The translations under genes and the position numbers were made by a program. 64,000 bases of DNA from CAVQRC01 sp963715045 (GTDB lineage Bacteria > Planctomycetota > Planctomycetia > Pirellulales > Lacipirellulaceae): the NCBI GenBank assembly GCA_963715045.1, contig CAVQRC010000006.1, positions 124,001-188,000 of the forward strand, given 5' to 3'. The notes beneath the pieces were generated by a model. That model saw only the letters and a program-made list of their open reading frames with translations. It was not told the DNA's origin and ran no database searches. Each line of letters starts with the position of its first letter. The stretch's first letter is position 1. Shown one piece after another: positions 26,660 through 37,377 of this stretch.

Positions 26660-29600
26660 ATGGCGTCTTTCCGCAGCCTATTCAACAGGGGCAGCAACCA
26701 CCGAATCAGTCATGCTCAAGGCAACAGAGTTTTGTCTCTTCACCGGTCCATGGTCTTCGAGGCCTTGGAAGATCGGCAGATGCTGTCCGTTTCGCTCGGC
26801 TTGGGGGGGCCGCAGACTCTGGTTCCTGGCGCGCTGGTCAATGTGAGCAACGCCAGCGCAGTCGCCCAATCGGAGATGTCGGTGGTAGTCAACCCGACCA
26901 GTCCATTGAACGTGGTCGGGTTTAGTCACCGGTTGGGCAATCCCATTACACTTGACATTTACTCCAGCAGCAATGGCGGGCTCACTTGGTCCACTGGTCA
27001 GATCAACAATACCAACGATGGTTTCGGCGTAGCCGGCAATCGTTTCGATCCAGCAATCACCTTCGACGCCACGGGCCGTTTGTACATTGTCTACGGACAT
27101 CGCGAAACGAACCAAACGAGACTCATCAGCGCGATCAGCACGGACGGGGGCGTTTCATTTTCGCAGTATCGCACGCTGGATCTCGAACCTGATCGGGGCA
27201 CGGATCCTGGCGTGGACAAGTGGTATGTCACTTCGGGTGTCGATCCAGTTAGCGGGAACCAGGCCGTATATGCGGCTTATGTGAATTTCGCGAACGAAGG
27301 CCCGATGAATAATGTCGCGGACGATCGCATTCTGGTGTCAGGCACCAGAGATGGCGGCAATACCTGGACTGCGCCGCTGACGATCAACGACGGAGCGATT
27401 GCGGGTAGCGCTATCGGTTCGTCGTATGCCTCTCCGGTTGTGGATCGCTTGGGCCAATTGGCCGTCAGTTGGCAGGATCGCGCTGGTGACACCGTACAAA
27501 TCGATCGCGACCTCGATGGACTGTGGGGCGCTACTTCCAACTTCGGCACCGACATCACCGCGACCACCGGCCTGACCGTCGATAGGAGCACCTTGCTGCC
27601 ACCCGCCCAACCAGAGCGAGGAATCAACGCGGCGCCCATGCTGGAAGTCTGGGACACTGTCGGTTGGCTGTTTATGCCCGTGGTGATGCAGTACGAGGGA
27701 AACGACACAGATATCTGGGTCGGCAAGAGCACAAATTTCGGCGAAGATTGGGCCTTCAGCCGCATCGACGACGGCTTCGGGACCGAGTTCAATCCCTGGT
27801 TGCAAATTGATCAGAGCTCGGGAGTCATTGATGTCCTGTACTTCACCACTGAGGGGGACGTCGCCACGGGCAACGACGATGTCCGACCACGCGTAGCGAC
27901 CAGCTACGATGCCGGCGTAACGTGGTCGAAGACGTTTCTCAGCAATCAGACCTCAAACGAAGCGGCTGGCTACTCAGGCGATTATTTGGAGTATCTGGGA
28001 TTGGCCACGCACGATGGCACTCTACACGGGCTATGGCCCTCTCGCTATCCTGGCGGCGGCACCGACCTGGACGCCTTCACCACGAGGCGCGGCGTATGTA
28101 AGCAGCACCGGTGACAACCGCTTGTTTATTGGCGAATCCGGCGGTGCGGACGATTATTTCCAGGTGCAGCAGTCGCCGATCAATCCAGCGTTTCTTGAAG
28201 TCTTCGTCGATGGTGCCCGCGAATATACCGGGTTGGTCGCCACGGTTGACAAGATCATCTTCAACCCAGGCGGCGGCATCAACACCTTCGACATCGGTCC
28301 GCTCACGGGGATTAGTTCGCTCACGATCAACGGGACGAACGACATCGACATCTACAATCTCGCGGGCTTAGGGGCAGGCACGCCGTTGACGATGGTTCTT
28401 GGCGGAGGAAACGACGTTGTGAGCCTGGCCCCCAACGATCCATTTTCGATCTCGAAGATTGAAGCCCCCGTGACGATCCTCGGAGGCACAGGCTTCGATA
28501 CCCTTAATGTGGGCAGCGGCGGACTGCACGCGGTGAGCGGACTGGTCACCTTCGACGCCGGTGGAGGTAAGATCAAACTCGACGACAGCGGCAACCCTTT
28601 ATTCGTCGATTACAGTATCTCCGATACGGCCATCACCCGGGACACGCCGTTCTTCTTTGGCGGGGTGAACTACTCAGGCGTCAGCTCCATCGAACTCGAC
28701 GCCTCTCAAGGCCCAAACACCGTCAACATCGACTCCACGACCATCAATACCGCGATCGTCAACGGCAACGGCGGCGACGACAACTTTATTATCGGTAACG
28801 GCAATAACCTATCCGGCGGCATAGGCCTGTTTACAGGCAACGGCGGCGACGGTGTCGACACGCTGACGCTCAATGACTCGTTCAGCACGCACAACCTGCC
28901 GTGGGCTGTGCTCGGAAACGGGACATTCGATCCACAGACCATCTATCTGGGTTTGCAAGCGTACGATCTCGAAGGTTACGAGAGTGCAACGATCCTGGGT
29001 GGTAACGGCAACAACAGCTTTCAGCTGTCTGGCACGATGGCGCAAAACATTACGCTCGACGCTGGCGGCGGCAACGACACGGTCAGTTTGACAGGCGTGA
29101 GCAACTACCAGGACTTCACGGGACAGAGCGGGCCTGTGGAGTTTCATTACACCATGAACATCGACGGAGGCAGCGGATCCAATTCTTTGAGCGTGGACGA
29201 CACGATGGTCACCGACCGCTCGTACGCCATCTGGCCCGAGCGTATTCTCATCGACGAAGGCGCGCCGTTGGGTTTGGATTTCGACTACGATTCTTTCCAG
29301 AGCGTGACCATACAATCGCCTACCAATCCCGTACAGTTCACTCCCCAATTTCACGTTTTTGGTACCAGTGCCGACATTCCTTCCTCCAACCAAATGACCA
29401 TCTTTGGCAGTACCGTCGCCGATCAGTTTGTGCTTCATCCACGTGACTCGGCAGGCAATCTGACGGTCAACGGCAATCTGGGCATCTCGGGCGGCAATGG
29501 GTTCGACACCTTGCTTGTCGACAATACGGGCTCCGTGCTGCCCATCAACTACCGCTTCTTCAACCAGTTTGGACCCGGCACGACAAACATCGGCGGCCTG

Positions 29601-30786
29601 GGTGCAGCGAATTTCGGCGCGGGCAGCAATGTCGAGAGCATATCCGTGAGTGCTGGCGGTGGCAGCGACACTTTCAATATCACCACATTCCAATCCGGCA
29701 GCGGCTTGGCCATTAACGGCGGCGAAGGTGACGACATTGTGAACTTCGGTACAACCAAGATTACGGACATCACCAACATGGCCTCCTTTCTCTTTAATGG
29801 CCAGGGGGGCCACGACACGCTCTATGTACAGAACACGGCCGCCACGGCAGGTTGGACTTACCATCGCAATCAGGGCAATCTAGCCGCAACCAGCACTACC
29901 GGAGCCAGCTATCTCTTGAGCGATTCCAATGTAGAGCTGACGCAGATCAACAGCGGCGATCAAGTCGACATTTTCAATGTCAATGCGGTGCCCAGCGGCA
30001 CCCAACTCGTGCTCAACGCCGGCGGCGGATTGGATGGACTTGACCTCGGCCCGGTGGCGAACAATCTGGGAATCGATTCAAGGCCGCGTCGTTTTCAATG
30101 GCCAGGCTGACGGTGGGAATGTGGGCGTTCGCGATGCCCTCGACACAACGGGCGACACGGTTCACCTTACGGCGACCAGCCTCGGCGCCGGCACCGGGGA
30201 CAATCTCTTCGGCCCTGGCGGATCGCTGGTGTTCAGCGACCTGGTGAACTTCGGTGCTTTTCCCGGCATCACGCTCAACCTTGGCAGCGGAGCCGATACG
30301 GTGTTCGCACGGCCCCTCACCACTGCTCGGGTCACGGTCAACGGTAACAATCCCGCCTCAGCGCCCGGTGATTTGCTGCACTTGTTGTACGACGATGTCA
30401 CTAGTCCCGTTTTCACTTCCAATGGGACAGGGGCCGGGACGTACACATTCGTCAGTGCCCAGGCGTTCTCCTACACCGGTTTTGAAACCGTCGACGCTGT
30501 CTTCTCGCCAGAACTCGTTTCAGACTTTAACAACAACGGCGCGGTGGACGGCCAAGACTTTCTCGTCTGGCAGGCGAACTTTGGTGTCGCTACTGGTGCG
30601 ACTCGCGAAATGGGTGATGCCGATGGGGACGGTGATGTTGATGGGAGAGACTTTCTTTTCTGGCAGACAGAGTTTAATCCAGGCCGTGTGACGGGGCGCG
30701 GCACAGGTGTTCCCGAGCCGGCAGGGGCCCCGCTAGTCGCCATCCCGAGAGCTGGATTCGGACTTGGCCGGCGACGACTCTGCTGA
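26660..30786 (+). CDS. LEPR-XLL exported protein with BNR-like, beta-repeat, dockerin and PEP-CTERM parts; two frameshifts
   Basis: From ATG 26660 (GAGAGG upstream) the protein opens with a basic N-terminus and a LEPR-XLL-type motif, FEALEDRQMLS, a planctomycete export-associated element. Residues about 60-480 resemble a BNR/sialidase-like propeller, with Asp-Gly-Gly boxes such as STDGGVSF, TRDGGNTW and SYDAGVTW. The next 650 residues are Gly/Asn/Asp-rich beta repeats (GGNGNNSF, GGGNDTVSL) reminiscent of RTX or parallel beta-helix proteins. A dockerin-like calcium site pair follows (DFNNNGAVDGQDF, DADGDGDVDGRDF), and a poor PEP-CTERM tail starts at VPEP. One-base shifts near 28090 and 30075 break the frame; both read as single extra bases. 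The corrected length is about 1375 residues. It is probably surface-attached. Glycan hydrolysis is possible but unproven. Confidence 0.75.
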
Positions 30787-30891
30787 ATGCCCTCTTCGAA
30801 CATGCTCAAGCAACCACTCGGTTGCAGCATCTTGACGGGCGTTTCTTCGACGCACAGGACCAGCGGAGTGACGTTTCCGCTGGGTTCATCG

Positions 30892-31122
30892 TCACGCGGT
30901 CGATCCGCAGATGATTACCGGGCTGTCGGCAAAGAGGTTCCCGTCGTCCACGTTAAAGATCCGGCTGCCCCGACCATCGTTTGTGGCGGGAGTCGGATCG
31001 CTGCCCGCTGCATTGATGATCAGCCCCGACGCCAGGCCGGTAGCATCGATTGTCAGTGACCGCGCGAGTGACAGCTCACCAAGGGAGAGGAGAATCGTCA
31101 CTCCATCCAGCGAGTGCCGCAT
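30892..31122 (-). pseudogene. Remnant of a POMP-repeat / right-handed beta-helix surface protein
   Basis: About 70 residues on the minus strand (TILLSLGELSLARSLTIDA, then NDGRGSRIFNVDDGN) match the start of planctomycete polymorphic-outer-membrane-protein repeat proteins. Those continue into a Leu-Thr-Gly-Gly-Asp repeat, but here the frame ends at once with no signal peptide upstream. The flanks 30787-30891 and 31123-31331 show no gene. I read it as a gene scrap from a larger surface protein. Confidence 0.5.
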
Positions 31123-31331
31123 CCCAAGTCGAAGTCGTACGTCACACGCGGCGCTTCCATTGCCCGACCTGTGGCGTCAAGGTGGAGCGAATACCGTGGG
31201 CGGAAGGCAAGAGTTGAGTCCCTGACACGCCCACCAGCCTGTGGGCGGGATCCGAAACACGAAGATGATCGATACGAATTTCAGCCACTATTTCCAGGTC
31301 GCATTCACGCCGTTCTCCGACTTGACTGCGG

Positions 31332-33005
31332 TCAGGGATTGGCGAAGGACTGATCGACGATCGCCGCGCCCACCGAGTCGCCGAAGGCATTTACGGCGGT
31401 CCGGAACCGATCGAGCAGCCAGTCGATGGGAATGATCAAGCCGATCAGTTCGATCGGCAGCCCGACGGCGTTGAGCACGATCAGCATCGTGACCAGCCCC
31501 GCTTCGGGGATCCCCGCGGCACCGATGGCTGCCAGCGTGGCGGTGACGGCAATGACGACCTGCTTGTCGAAGGTCAATACGAACGCCGGATCGACCAACG
31601 CGTAGGCCTGGGCGATGAAGATCGCTGCCGCCGCTTCGTACAGCGCCGTGCCGTCCATGTTGATCGTCGCCCCCAGCGGCAGCACAAATTCTGTGGAGCG
31701 ACGTGAGATGCCCGCCCGGACTTCCGCACACTCCATCGTGACCGGTAGCGTCGCCGTGGAACTGGCAGTCGAGAACGCGGTCAGAATCGCCTGGGACATC
31801 TGTCCCATGAAGATCCTGGGATTGCGGCGGGTGAACAACCACAGCAGCAGCGGCAAGGTGAACAGGGCATGCACCGCGAGCCCACCCAGGACGCTCGACA
31901 TGTACCACGCCTGCGTCTTGATCAAGGTGAGGAACTGGCCATCGAGCTGGGCTTTGGCGAACCGGGCCGCGACGAGGCAGAAGATCCCCAGCGGAGCCAC
32001 CTTCATCAGCAGCAGGATGAAATTCATCAACGCGTCGTTGATGCCGAGGATGAAGTCCGCGATCGTTCGGGTCCGCTCGCCGAGAGTGGTCAGCATGGCG
32101 GCAAACACGATGCTGAACAGGATCAACGGAAGCAGATTGATCTCGACCATCGAAGCCAGCAGATTATTCGTGAACAGCATCAGGACGAGGTTCTTGAAGA
32201 TGTCGCCGATCGAAGGGGCATTCGACACGAGGAATCCTTCGACAATGCTCCGTGTTCCTCCCTGCTGCGGCTCGTAGATTAAGCGGACGTAGTGGGCCTG
32301 CTCGGGAAGCGTAATGGCCGGCTTGGTCGTATAGACACCGTTTTCGAGTCCGGCCACGAATTCACCATCGGGAACGCTCTCGAACTGATTGCCGTCGTCG
32401 CTCCACTGAAGTCGTACACGTGCGGGCGTTGTTGCGTTGCCGACCTGGTCGATACTCAGGCGAACGCTCCAATCGCCTTCGTCCGGGATCGACATGTTCT
32501 GGCTTTCGCCGGCCTCGGCGGCGCGATCGCCCGTGACGTTGTGCCAGCGAAACTTCTGACCCTGCCTGCCGGAGGTCACGTGCGTGACGGTCGCTTCACC
32601 CGCTTTGCGGGCATCCTCGACCAGCTGACGGTCGATGCCGCGGCCCGGATTCACGACGTTGACGACGCACAATCCGGTAATGACGGCCAGAACGGTCGTA
32701 CTCAGGTAGTAAAGAATCGCGTACATGCCCGGCCGGCCCAGCTTGCGGACATCCCCCAGCCCGAGAATGCCGCTCATCACGCTGGCCATCACGAGCGGGA
32801 CCACGACCATTTGCAGGGCCCGGAGAAAAACCTCACCGCCGACATCGAAAACCGCAACGAACGGCTCAAAACGCCGGCCGAGGAGAGCCGGACCGGCGAT
32901 GGCGACGACAATCGCCAGCAAGATGGCGGCCACGATGTAGTAGGTGCCCCGCCCGTGGCCGTCCGATTTGCCGCTGGCGTGCATTTCGTCCTCGCGGATC
33001 GTCAA
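31332..33005 (-). CDS. Dicarboxylate/amino acid:cation symporter with an inserted soluble domain
   Basis: This DAACS-family carrier imports dicarboxylates or acidic amino acids with sodium or protons. Core signatures are present: MVVVPLVMASVMSGI near residues 66-80, AFSTASSTATLPVT with the Ser-rich HP1 hairpin near 410, and GATINMDGTALYEA in TM7 near 448. The protein is 557 residues against about 420-450 in the family. The extra part is a polar, beta-rich, Trp-containing block at residues about 130-250, after an early helix pair (NVVNPGRGIDRQL) and before the SIGDIFKNLVLMLF helix. ATG 32984 is an alternative start, seven codons in. No regulator or second subunit lies nearby. Confidence 0.9.
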   Translation of the reverse strand: MTIREDEMHASGKSDGHGRGTYYIVAAILLAIVVAIAGPALLGRRFEPFVAVFDVGGEVFLRALQMVVVPLVMASVMSGILGLGDVRKLGRPGMYAILYYLSTTVLAVITGLCVVNVVNPGRGIDRQLVEDARKAGEATVTHVTSGRQGQKFRWHNVTGDRAAEAGESQNMSIPDEGDWSVRLSIDQVGNATTPARVRLQWSDDGNQFESVPDGEFVAGLENGVYTTKPAITLPEQAHYVRLIYEPQQGGTRSIVEGFLVSNAPSIGDIFKNLVLMLFTNNLLASMVEINLLPLILFSIVFAAMLTTLGERTRTIADFILGINDALMNFILLLMKVAPLGIFCLVAARFAKAQLDGQFLTLIKTQAWYMSSVLGGLAVHALFTLPLLLWLFTRRNPRIFMGQMSQAILTAFSTASSTATLPVTMECAEVRAGISRRSTEFVLPLGATINMDGTALYEAAAAIFIAQAYALVDPAFVLTFDKQVVIAVTATLAAIGAAGIPEAGLVTMLIVLNAVGLPIELIGLIIPIDWLLDRFRTAVNAFGDSVGAAIVDQSFANP

Positions 33006-33074
33006 GACGTACGTCGCACATCGCTTCGCGCGGGGCGAGTCTAGGCGTTCGCAACTACAGGGTCAATCTAGGCG

Positions 33075-34406
33075 TCACTTCAATTCGCCGGTAAAGCCGA
33101 GTTCTACGACCGTCGCCACCGGGTCAACTGCTTCGCCCGTCAGTTGGACGACGAGCCCTTCGTCCGATTCCGTCACCGTGAATGAGCGCGTGGGGTCGGC
33201 GAGCAATCGGCAGTGCTGAACGTCGGCGGTCACGGGGACGATCAACCGCCCGTCCGCCGGCCAGGTAAAGACATGCAGGAACAGTCGGCTGCCTTTGCGG
33301 GTGATGCGGCCCCACGGCGGCGCTTCGCAGGGGCTGGCGGTGGTGCCGTAGATGGCCTCACCGTTGACGTCTCATCCAGTCGCCGATCTGCTCGAGGCGG
33401 ACGACCGATTCCGGGGGGATTCTCGCCGTCGGCGGTGGGGCCGACGTTGAGGAGGAAGTTGCCGCCCTTGCTGGCGATGTCGATCAGTTTGCGGATGAGG
33501 TCCTGGGAGCTCTTCCAGTCCTTGTCGGCGGTTGTAGCCCCAGTGGTGGTTCATGGTCATGCATGATTCCCAGTCGACTCCGGGAATGCCGGTGGCCGGG
33601 ATTTCCTGTTCGGGAGTGCCGAAGTCGCCGCGGAACTCATCGCCTTTGGTCATGCCCTGCATGCCCTCGCGACCCTTGTCGACGCGGTTGTTGATGATGA
33701 TGTCCGGCTTCAAGCTGCGGACGTAGTCGTAGAGGTCCTTGCCCAGCTCGTGGGTCCAGGTGTCTTCCCATTCGCCGTCGAACCACAGCACGCCGGGATC
33801 GTACCGCTCGACCAGTTCCTTGAGTTGGGCCTTCATGTAGGCGACGTAGCGATCGTACTGGGCTCCCTCCGTCGAGCGATCGTGTTCCCACTTGCGGCGG
33901 GGCAGATAGTCCGGGTGATGCCAGTCCATGATGGAGTGGTACATGCAGAACACGAGCCCGTGCTTGTCGCAGGCGGCCTTGAGTTCGCCCATGATGTCGC
34001 GCTTGAACGGCGTCGAGTCGACGTCGAAGTCCGTGTGAGCACTCGGCCACAGGCAGAATCCGTCGTGGTGTTTGCTGGTGATGACGATGTACTTCATGCC
34101 GGCGTCCTTGGCCATCCGCGCCCACGCGTCGGCGTCGAACTTCACGGGGTTGAACTGCTGCAGGAACTGGTCGTACGTTTCCAACGGGATCTCGGCGGTG
34201 GTCCGGATCCACTCCGCATGCTTCTGGCTGCCATTCCATTCCCCGGCGGGAATCGCATACAGGCCCCAGTGGATGAACATGCCGAAGCGTGCGTCCCGCC
34301 ACCACTGCATGCGCTGGTCGTGGTCGATCTGCGGTGATGGCTCCTCCGCCGGTGCGACGAGCGAGCTGGTCAGAATCAAGAGCGTAACGGCGAGGCAGCG
34401 AATCAT
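33075..34406 (-). CDS. GH29 alpha-L-fucosidase, exported, three frameshifts
   Basis: GH29 enzymes release L-fucose from glycans with retention. From ATG 34406, behind GGAGGAG, the protein has a signal peptide (LAVTLLILTSSLVAPAEE) and then the barrel: WWRDARFGMFIHWGLYA, ITSKHHDGFCLW, and the nucleophile region VLWFDGEW with Asp near residue 210. The frame breaks near 33530, 33420 and 33375, each by an apparent extra base. Translating across them restores KLIDIASKGGNFLLNVGP, IPPESV, and a C-terminal beta domain ending at TGA 33075-33077, about 442 residues. It may be a pseudogene or may suffer from read errors. Planctomycetes commonly use fucosidases on algal polysaccharides. Confidence 0.85.
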
Positions 34407-34476
34407 GGGGGACTCCTCCAGGTTTCCAGGATACGGACGGGCCCGAGTTCTCGAGCAATGAACCGGTTGCGGTGCG

Positions 34477-35109
34477 TTACTGGTTGGCCGCTTCCAGTTC
34501 AGCGAGCTTGTTCTTCAGCATGCGATTCTGTTCGGCCAGTTCCTCGACCTGCATCTGCAAATTGTGCAGCTTCACGGCAACCTCTGTTTGTGCCTGCTTC
34601 TCTTTCTCGACCTGCAGCGCTTTGGCCTTCGACTCGGCGGCCTTGAGTCGCGCCTGCAGCGCCTGCATTTGGGCCTGTTGAGCCCGGGCCTGTTGTTCTG
34701 GCCTGCTCCGTTCAGGACGCTCCGCACGCGACGGTTCAGATACCGGCGCGGCGTGTCCCCCGACGTTGTTGTTGCCGCTTTCGGTAATGTGAATCTGCAA
34801 CGTGTTGTGGGAAAACAGCGTAATCTTGTTGCCGGACAGCAGCCGCGTATCATTCTCCGACAAGAGATTCGTCTCGTTGCCAGAGAGGAGTTCCGCTTCA
34901 TTGCCCGACAACAGCGGTACTGCCAGGTCGGACAGCAATCGCCAGGCCCCGGACAGGCGGGTCTGGTTGTCTTCGAAGGTGCCGGAGACTGTCTCGGGCA
35001 GCTTGCGTCCCTCTTGTCCCCAGGCAGCAACCGGACCCGCGTTCAGCCACGCGATGGCGATCAACGACACTCCGAGAGACAGACTTCTGGTTTTCATCCA
35101 GGTGCTCAT
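34477..35109 (-). CDS. Exported protein with LLSGNE repeats and a C-terminal coiled coil
   Basis: From ATG 35109 the product has 210 residues. A signal peptide (LGVSLIAIAWLNAGPVAAWG) is followed by a short polar part. About four to five degenerate 8-9 residue repeats come next (LLSGNEAE, LLSGNETN, LLSENDTR, LLSGNKIT, LFSHNTLQ, residues about 62-103), then a Pro/Arg-rich linker and a long charged coiled coil (140-208) rich in Gln, Lys, Glu and Leu. I do not recognise the family. The repeats could form a short beta-solenoid rung array, and the coiled coil suggests oligomerisation. No clear ribosome-binding site is visible. It lies between cstA and the fucosidase gene on the same strand, 56 bases after the corrected cstA stop. 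Confidence 0.7.
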   Translation of the reverse strand: MSTWMKTRSLSLGVSLIAIAWLNAGPVAAWGQEGRKLPETVSGTFEDNQTRLSGAWRLLSDLAVPLLSGNEAELLSGNETNLLSENDTRLLSGNKITLFSHNTLQIHITESGNNNVGGHAAPVSEPSRAERPERSRPEQQARAQQAQMQALQARLKAAESKAKALQVEKEKQAQTEVAVKLHNLQMQVEELAEQNRMLKNKLAELEAANQ

Positions 35110-35164
35110 GATGCGACTCGTTTCGTTAGGGGGTGTGTACATGTGCGGGAACGTCTCTGGAGTA

Positions 35165-37184
35165 TCAATACGCTCGGCCGCCGGCGGTAGCGGTACCGCG
35201 AGGGGAGAGCGGTGGCAGGGCATCTTCGAGCACGCCGCGAACCTTCGGCCACACGATGATGGCCTCGACGATCATCCAGGCTTCGAGTAACAGCGTTGCC
35301 ACACCAATTGCGATCAAGCGGCCAGTTGCCGGCTTCCCACCAGCTTTCCGAGGCACCGACACCGCGACCAAGAAGCTGGTCGAGCATGGCCCAGGCCGGC
35401 ATCACGATCATGAACAGCATGGGCACGGCGACAAACCAGACGGGCAGGTTCCGCCGCCACAGCCAGAAGAAGATCACGAGAAAAGCGAGACCGCCGAGGA
35501 GTTGATTCGTGGCTCCGAACATGGGCCACAGGATCAGCCCTCCTTTGCCTCCGTAGGTCGTGAGCCAGGCCCAGCCGCCGGCCCAACCGCCGGCCTGCAT
35601 CCTGGCGAGGGCCTCGGGTGGGGTCTGAGCCTCGGTTTGGGCGGCAGCGGTCGATTGGTTAACGTCGCCGCTTACCGCATCAGCGAACGAGATTTCCGGC
35701 GGTTGCGGGGGCAGGACGGCCATCATGAATGCCAGCAGCACCGCGAAGATCGTCGCCCCGTGCTTGTTGCGAAGGATCGTCAGTGGAGTGAACGCGGCCG
35801 TACCCGAGCCGTCATGACGCACCGTCGAGGCGAGTTCCTGAATCACGTACCGCTGCAGACGGCAGGCCGTGTCGAGCGTGGTCCCCGCGAACGACGCCAC
35901 CAGCACCCCCATCAGGGCCGTCGCCGCGGCTGCCGGCATCCCGAGGGCTTCCAGGAAATTTGCCGAGCCATCCACGAAGGCTGCCACTTTCGCCCCCAGG
36001 CTTCCGGCCGCCGACCAGGACGCGTACCGAGACAGCCAGGCCTCGTGCCCGGTCAACATCCCGCTGCCGTCGGGGGCCGCCACGCCGAGCCCCAGCCCGC
36101 AACAGCAGGCCAGCACCACCAGCGTCGCCAGAAACCCCTCGGTGAGCATCGATCCGTAACCGACAAACTGGGCGTCGGTCTCGCACTCCAGTTGCTTGCT
36201 GCTGGTGCCTGAACTCACCAGACAGTGAAAGCCGCTGATCGCGCCGCAGGCAATCGTAATGAACAGGAACGGAAACATCAGTGGGGCTTCACTCGGCTCG
36301 AAATCGAACGCAGGAGCCGCAATCGTGAGCTCGGGCCGCTGGCTCGTGCCGGGCAGCGGGGCGCCGCCGGCGATCGCTGCCACGACCAGGCCGACCATCA
36401 CCAGCCCGAGCGCGGAAATCAGTTGCAGAGAGTTGATATAGTCGCGGGGCTGCAGCAGCATCCACACCGGCATTACCGAAGCGACGTACGAGTAGACGAG
36501 CAGCACGATCACCCAGGCGATGAGCGACCAGCCGGCCATGGCCTCATTGATCGCGTGGAGCCCCCAGGCGTCGCCAAAGAATACGGTCAGGTACATCACC
36601 GCCAGGGCCAGCAGCGAGGGGACGAGCAGGTGGGCCCCGCGGCGATGCAGCCACAATCCGATCAGCACAGCCAGTGGTACCTGGACCACGCAGGGAAAGA
36701 TGGCGGCGGGGTACTTTTTGAATACCGCCGCGATGACGAGCCCGAAAATCGCCAGCACGATGGTCAACGCCATGAACAGGATGAACAGGAACAACAGCCG
36801 CACGCGGGGGCTGATCAGCCGCCCGGCGATGTCACCCACCGTCTGGCCGCGGTTCCTGAGGCTTACCACGAGCGATCCGAAGTCGTGCAGGGCCCCGAAG
36901 AAGATCGAACCGAGCACGATCCACAGCAAGGCCGGCAGCCAACCCCACATGACCGCGATCGCAGGTCCCACGATCGGTCCGGTTCCGGCGATGCTGGTGA
37001 AATGGTGGCCGAAGATGATGCCCCGCTTCGTCGGCACGTAGTCGATATCGTCGCGAAGCACGACGCTGGGAACGGGGGCGAGCGGGTCGAGGGCGAACAC
37101 CCGCCGGGCGAGCCAGCGACCGTACGTGTGATAGGCGACGACAAAAGCCGTAAGGGCGATGATGGCGATCAGCAAAGTGGTCAT
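35165..37184 (-). CDS. cstA: Carbon starvation / peptide transporter CstA, one frameshift near the 3' end
   Basis: CstA proteins are large inner-membrane transporters for peptides or pyruvate. From the start at 37184 the protein has about 16 hydrophobic helices, with family blocks RGIIFGHHFTSIAGTGPIVGPA (residues about 53-74, split here for brevity), FHCLVSSGTSSKQ near 325 and GTTLDTACRLQRYVIQE near 440. A Gln/Ala/Glu-rich loop lies near 515-540. Near 35315 one extra base shifts the frame. Correcting it continues NWPL into IAIGVATLLLEAWMIVEA, a final helix, and ends at TGA 35165-35167, about 672 residues. Uncorrected, the frame reads Arg-rich nonsense to 35106. Confidence 0.88.
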
Positions 37185-37297
37185 CGAAGAGGCTCGTAAG
37201 GCGTCGTGTGGTCTGTTTTTCCTCGGTGCTGAGCGGCCCTCATCGTATCAATCGGGGCGGGTCGGCGACAGACAGCGGGATCTCCGGCGGCCCTCCC

Positions 37298-37327
37298 TCG
37301 ACGCTTTCCCGAGCCGGGTCCTATAAT
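37298..37327 (+). promoter_or_regulatory. Candidate sigma-70-type promoter for trxB
   Basis: A perfect TATAAT (37322-37327) has TCGACG 18 bases upstream. It lies 50 bases before the trxB start, in the divergent gap with cstA. Confidence 0.55.
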
Positions 37328-37377
37328 GCCCCACTCGAATCGGCGGGATTATCATTTGACGGAGAAGGAGCGCGGCC

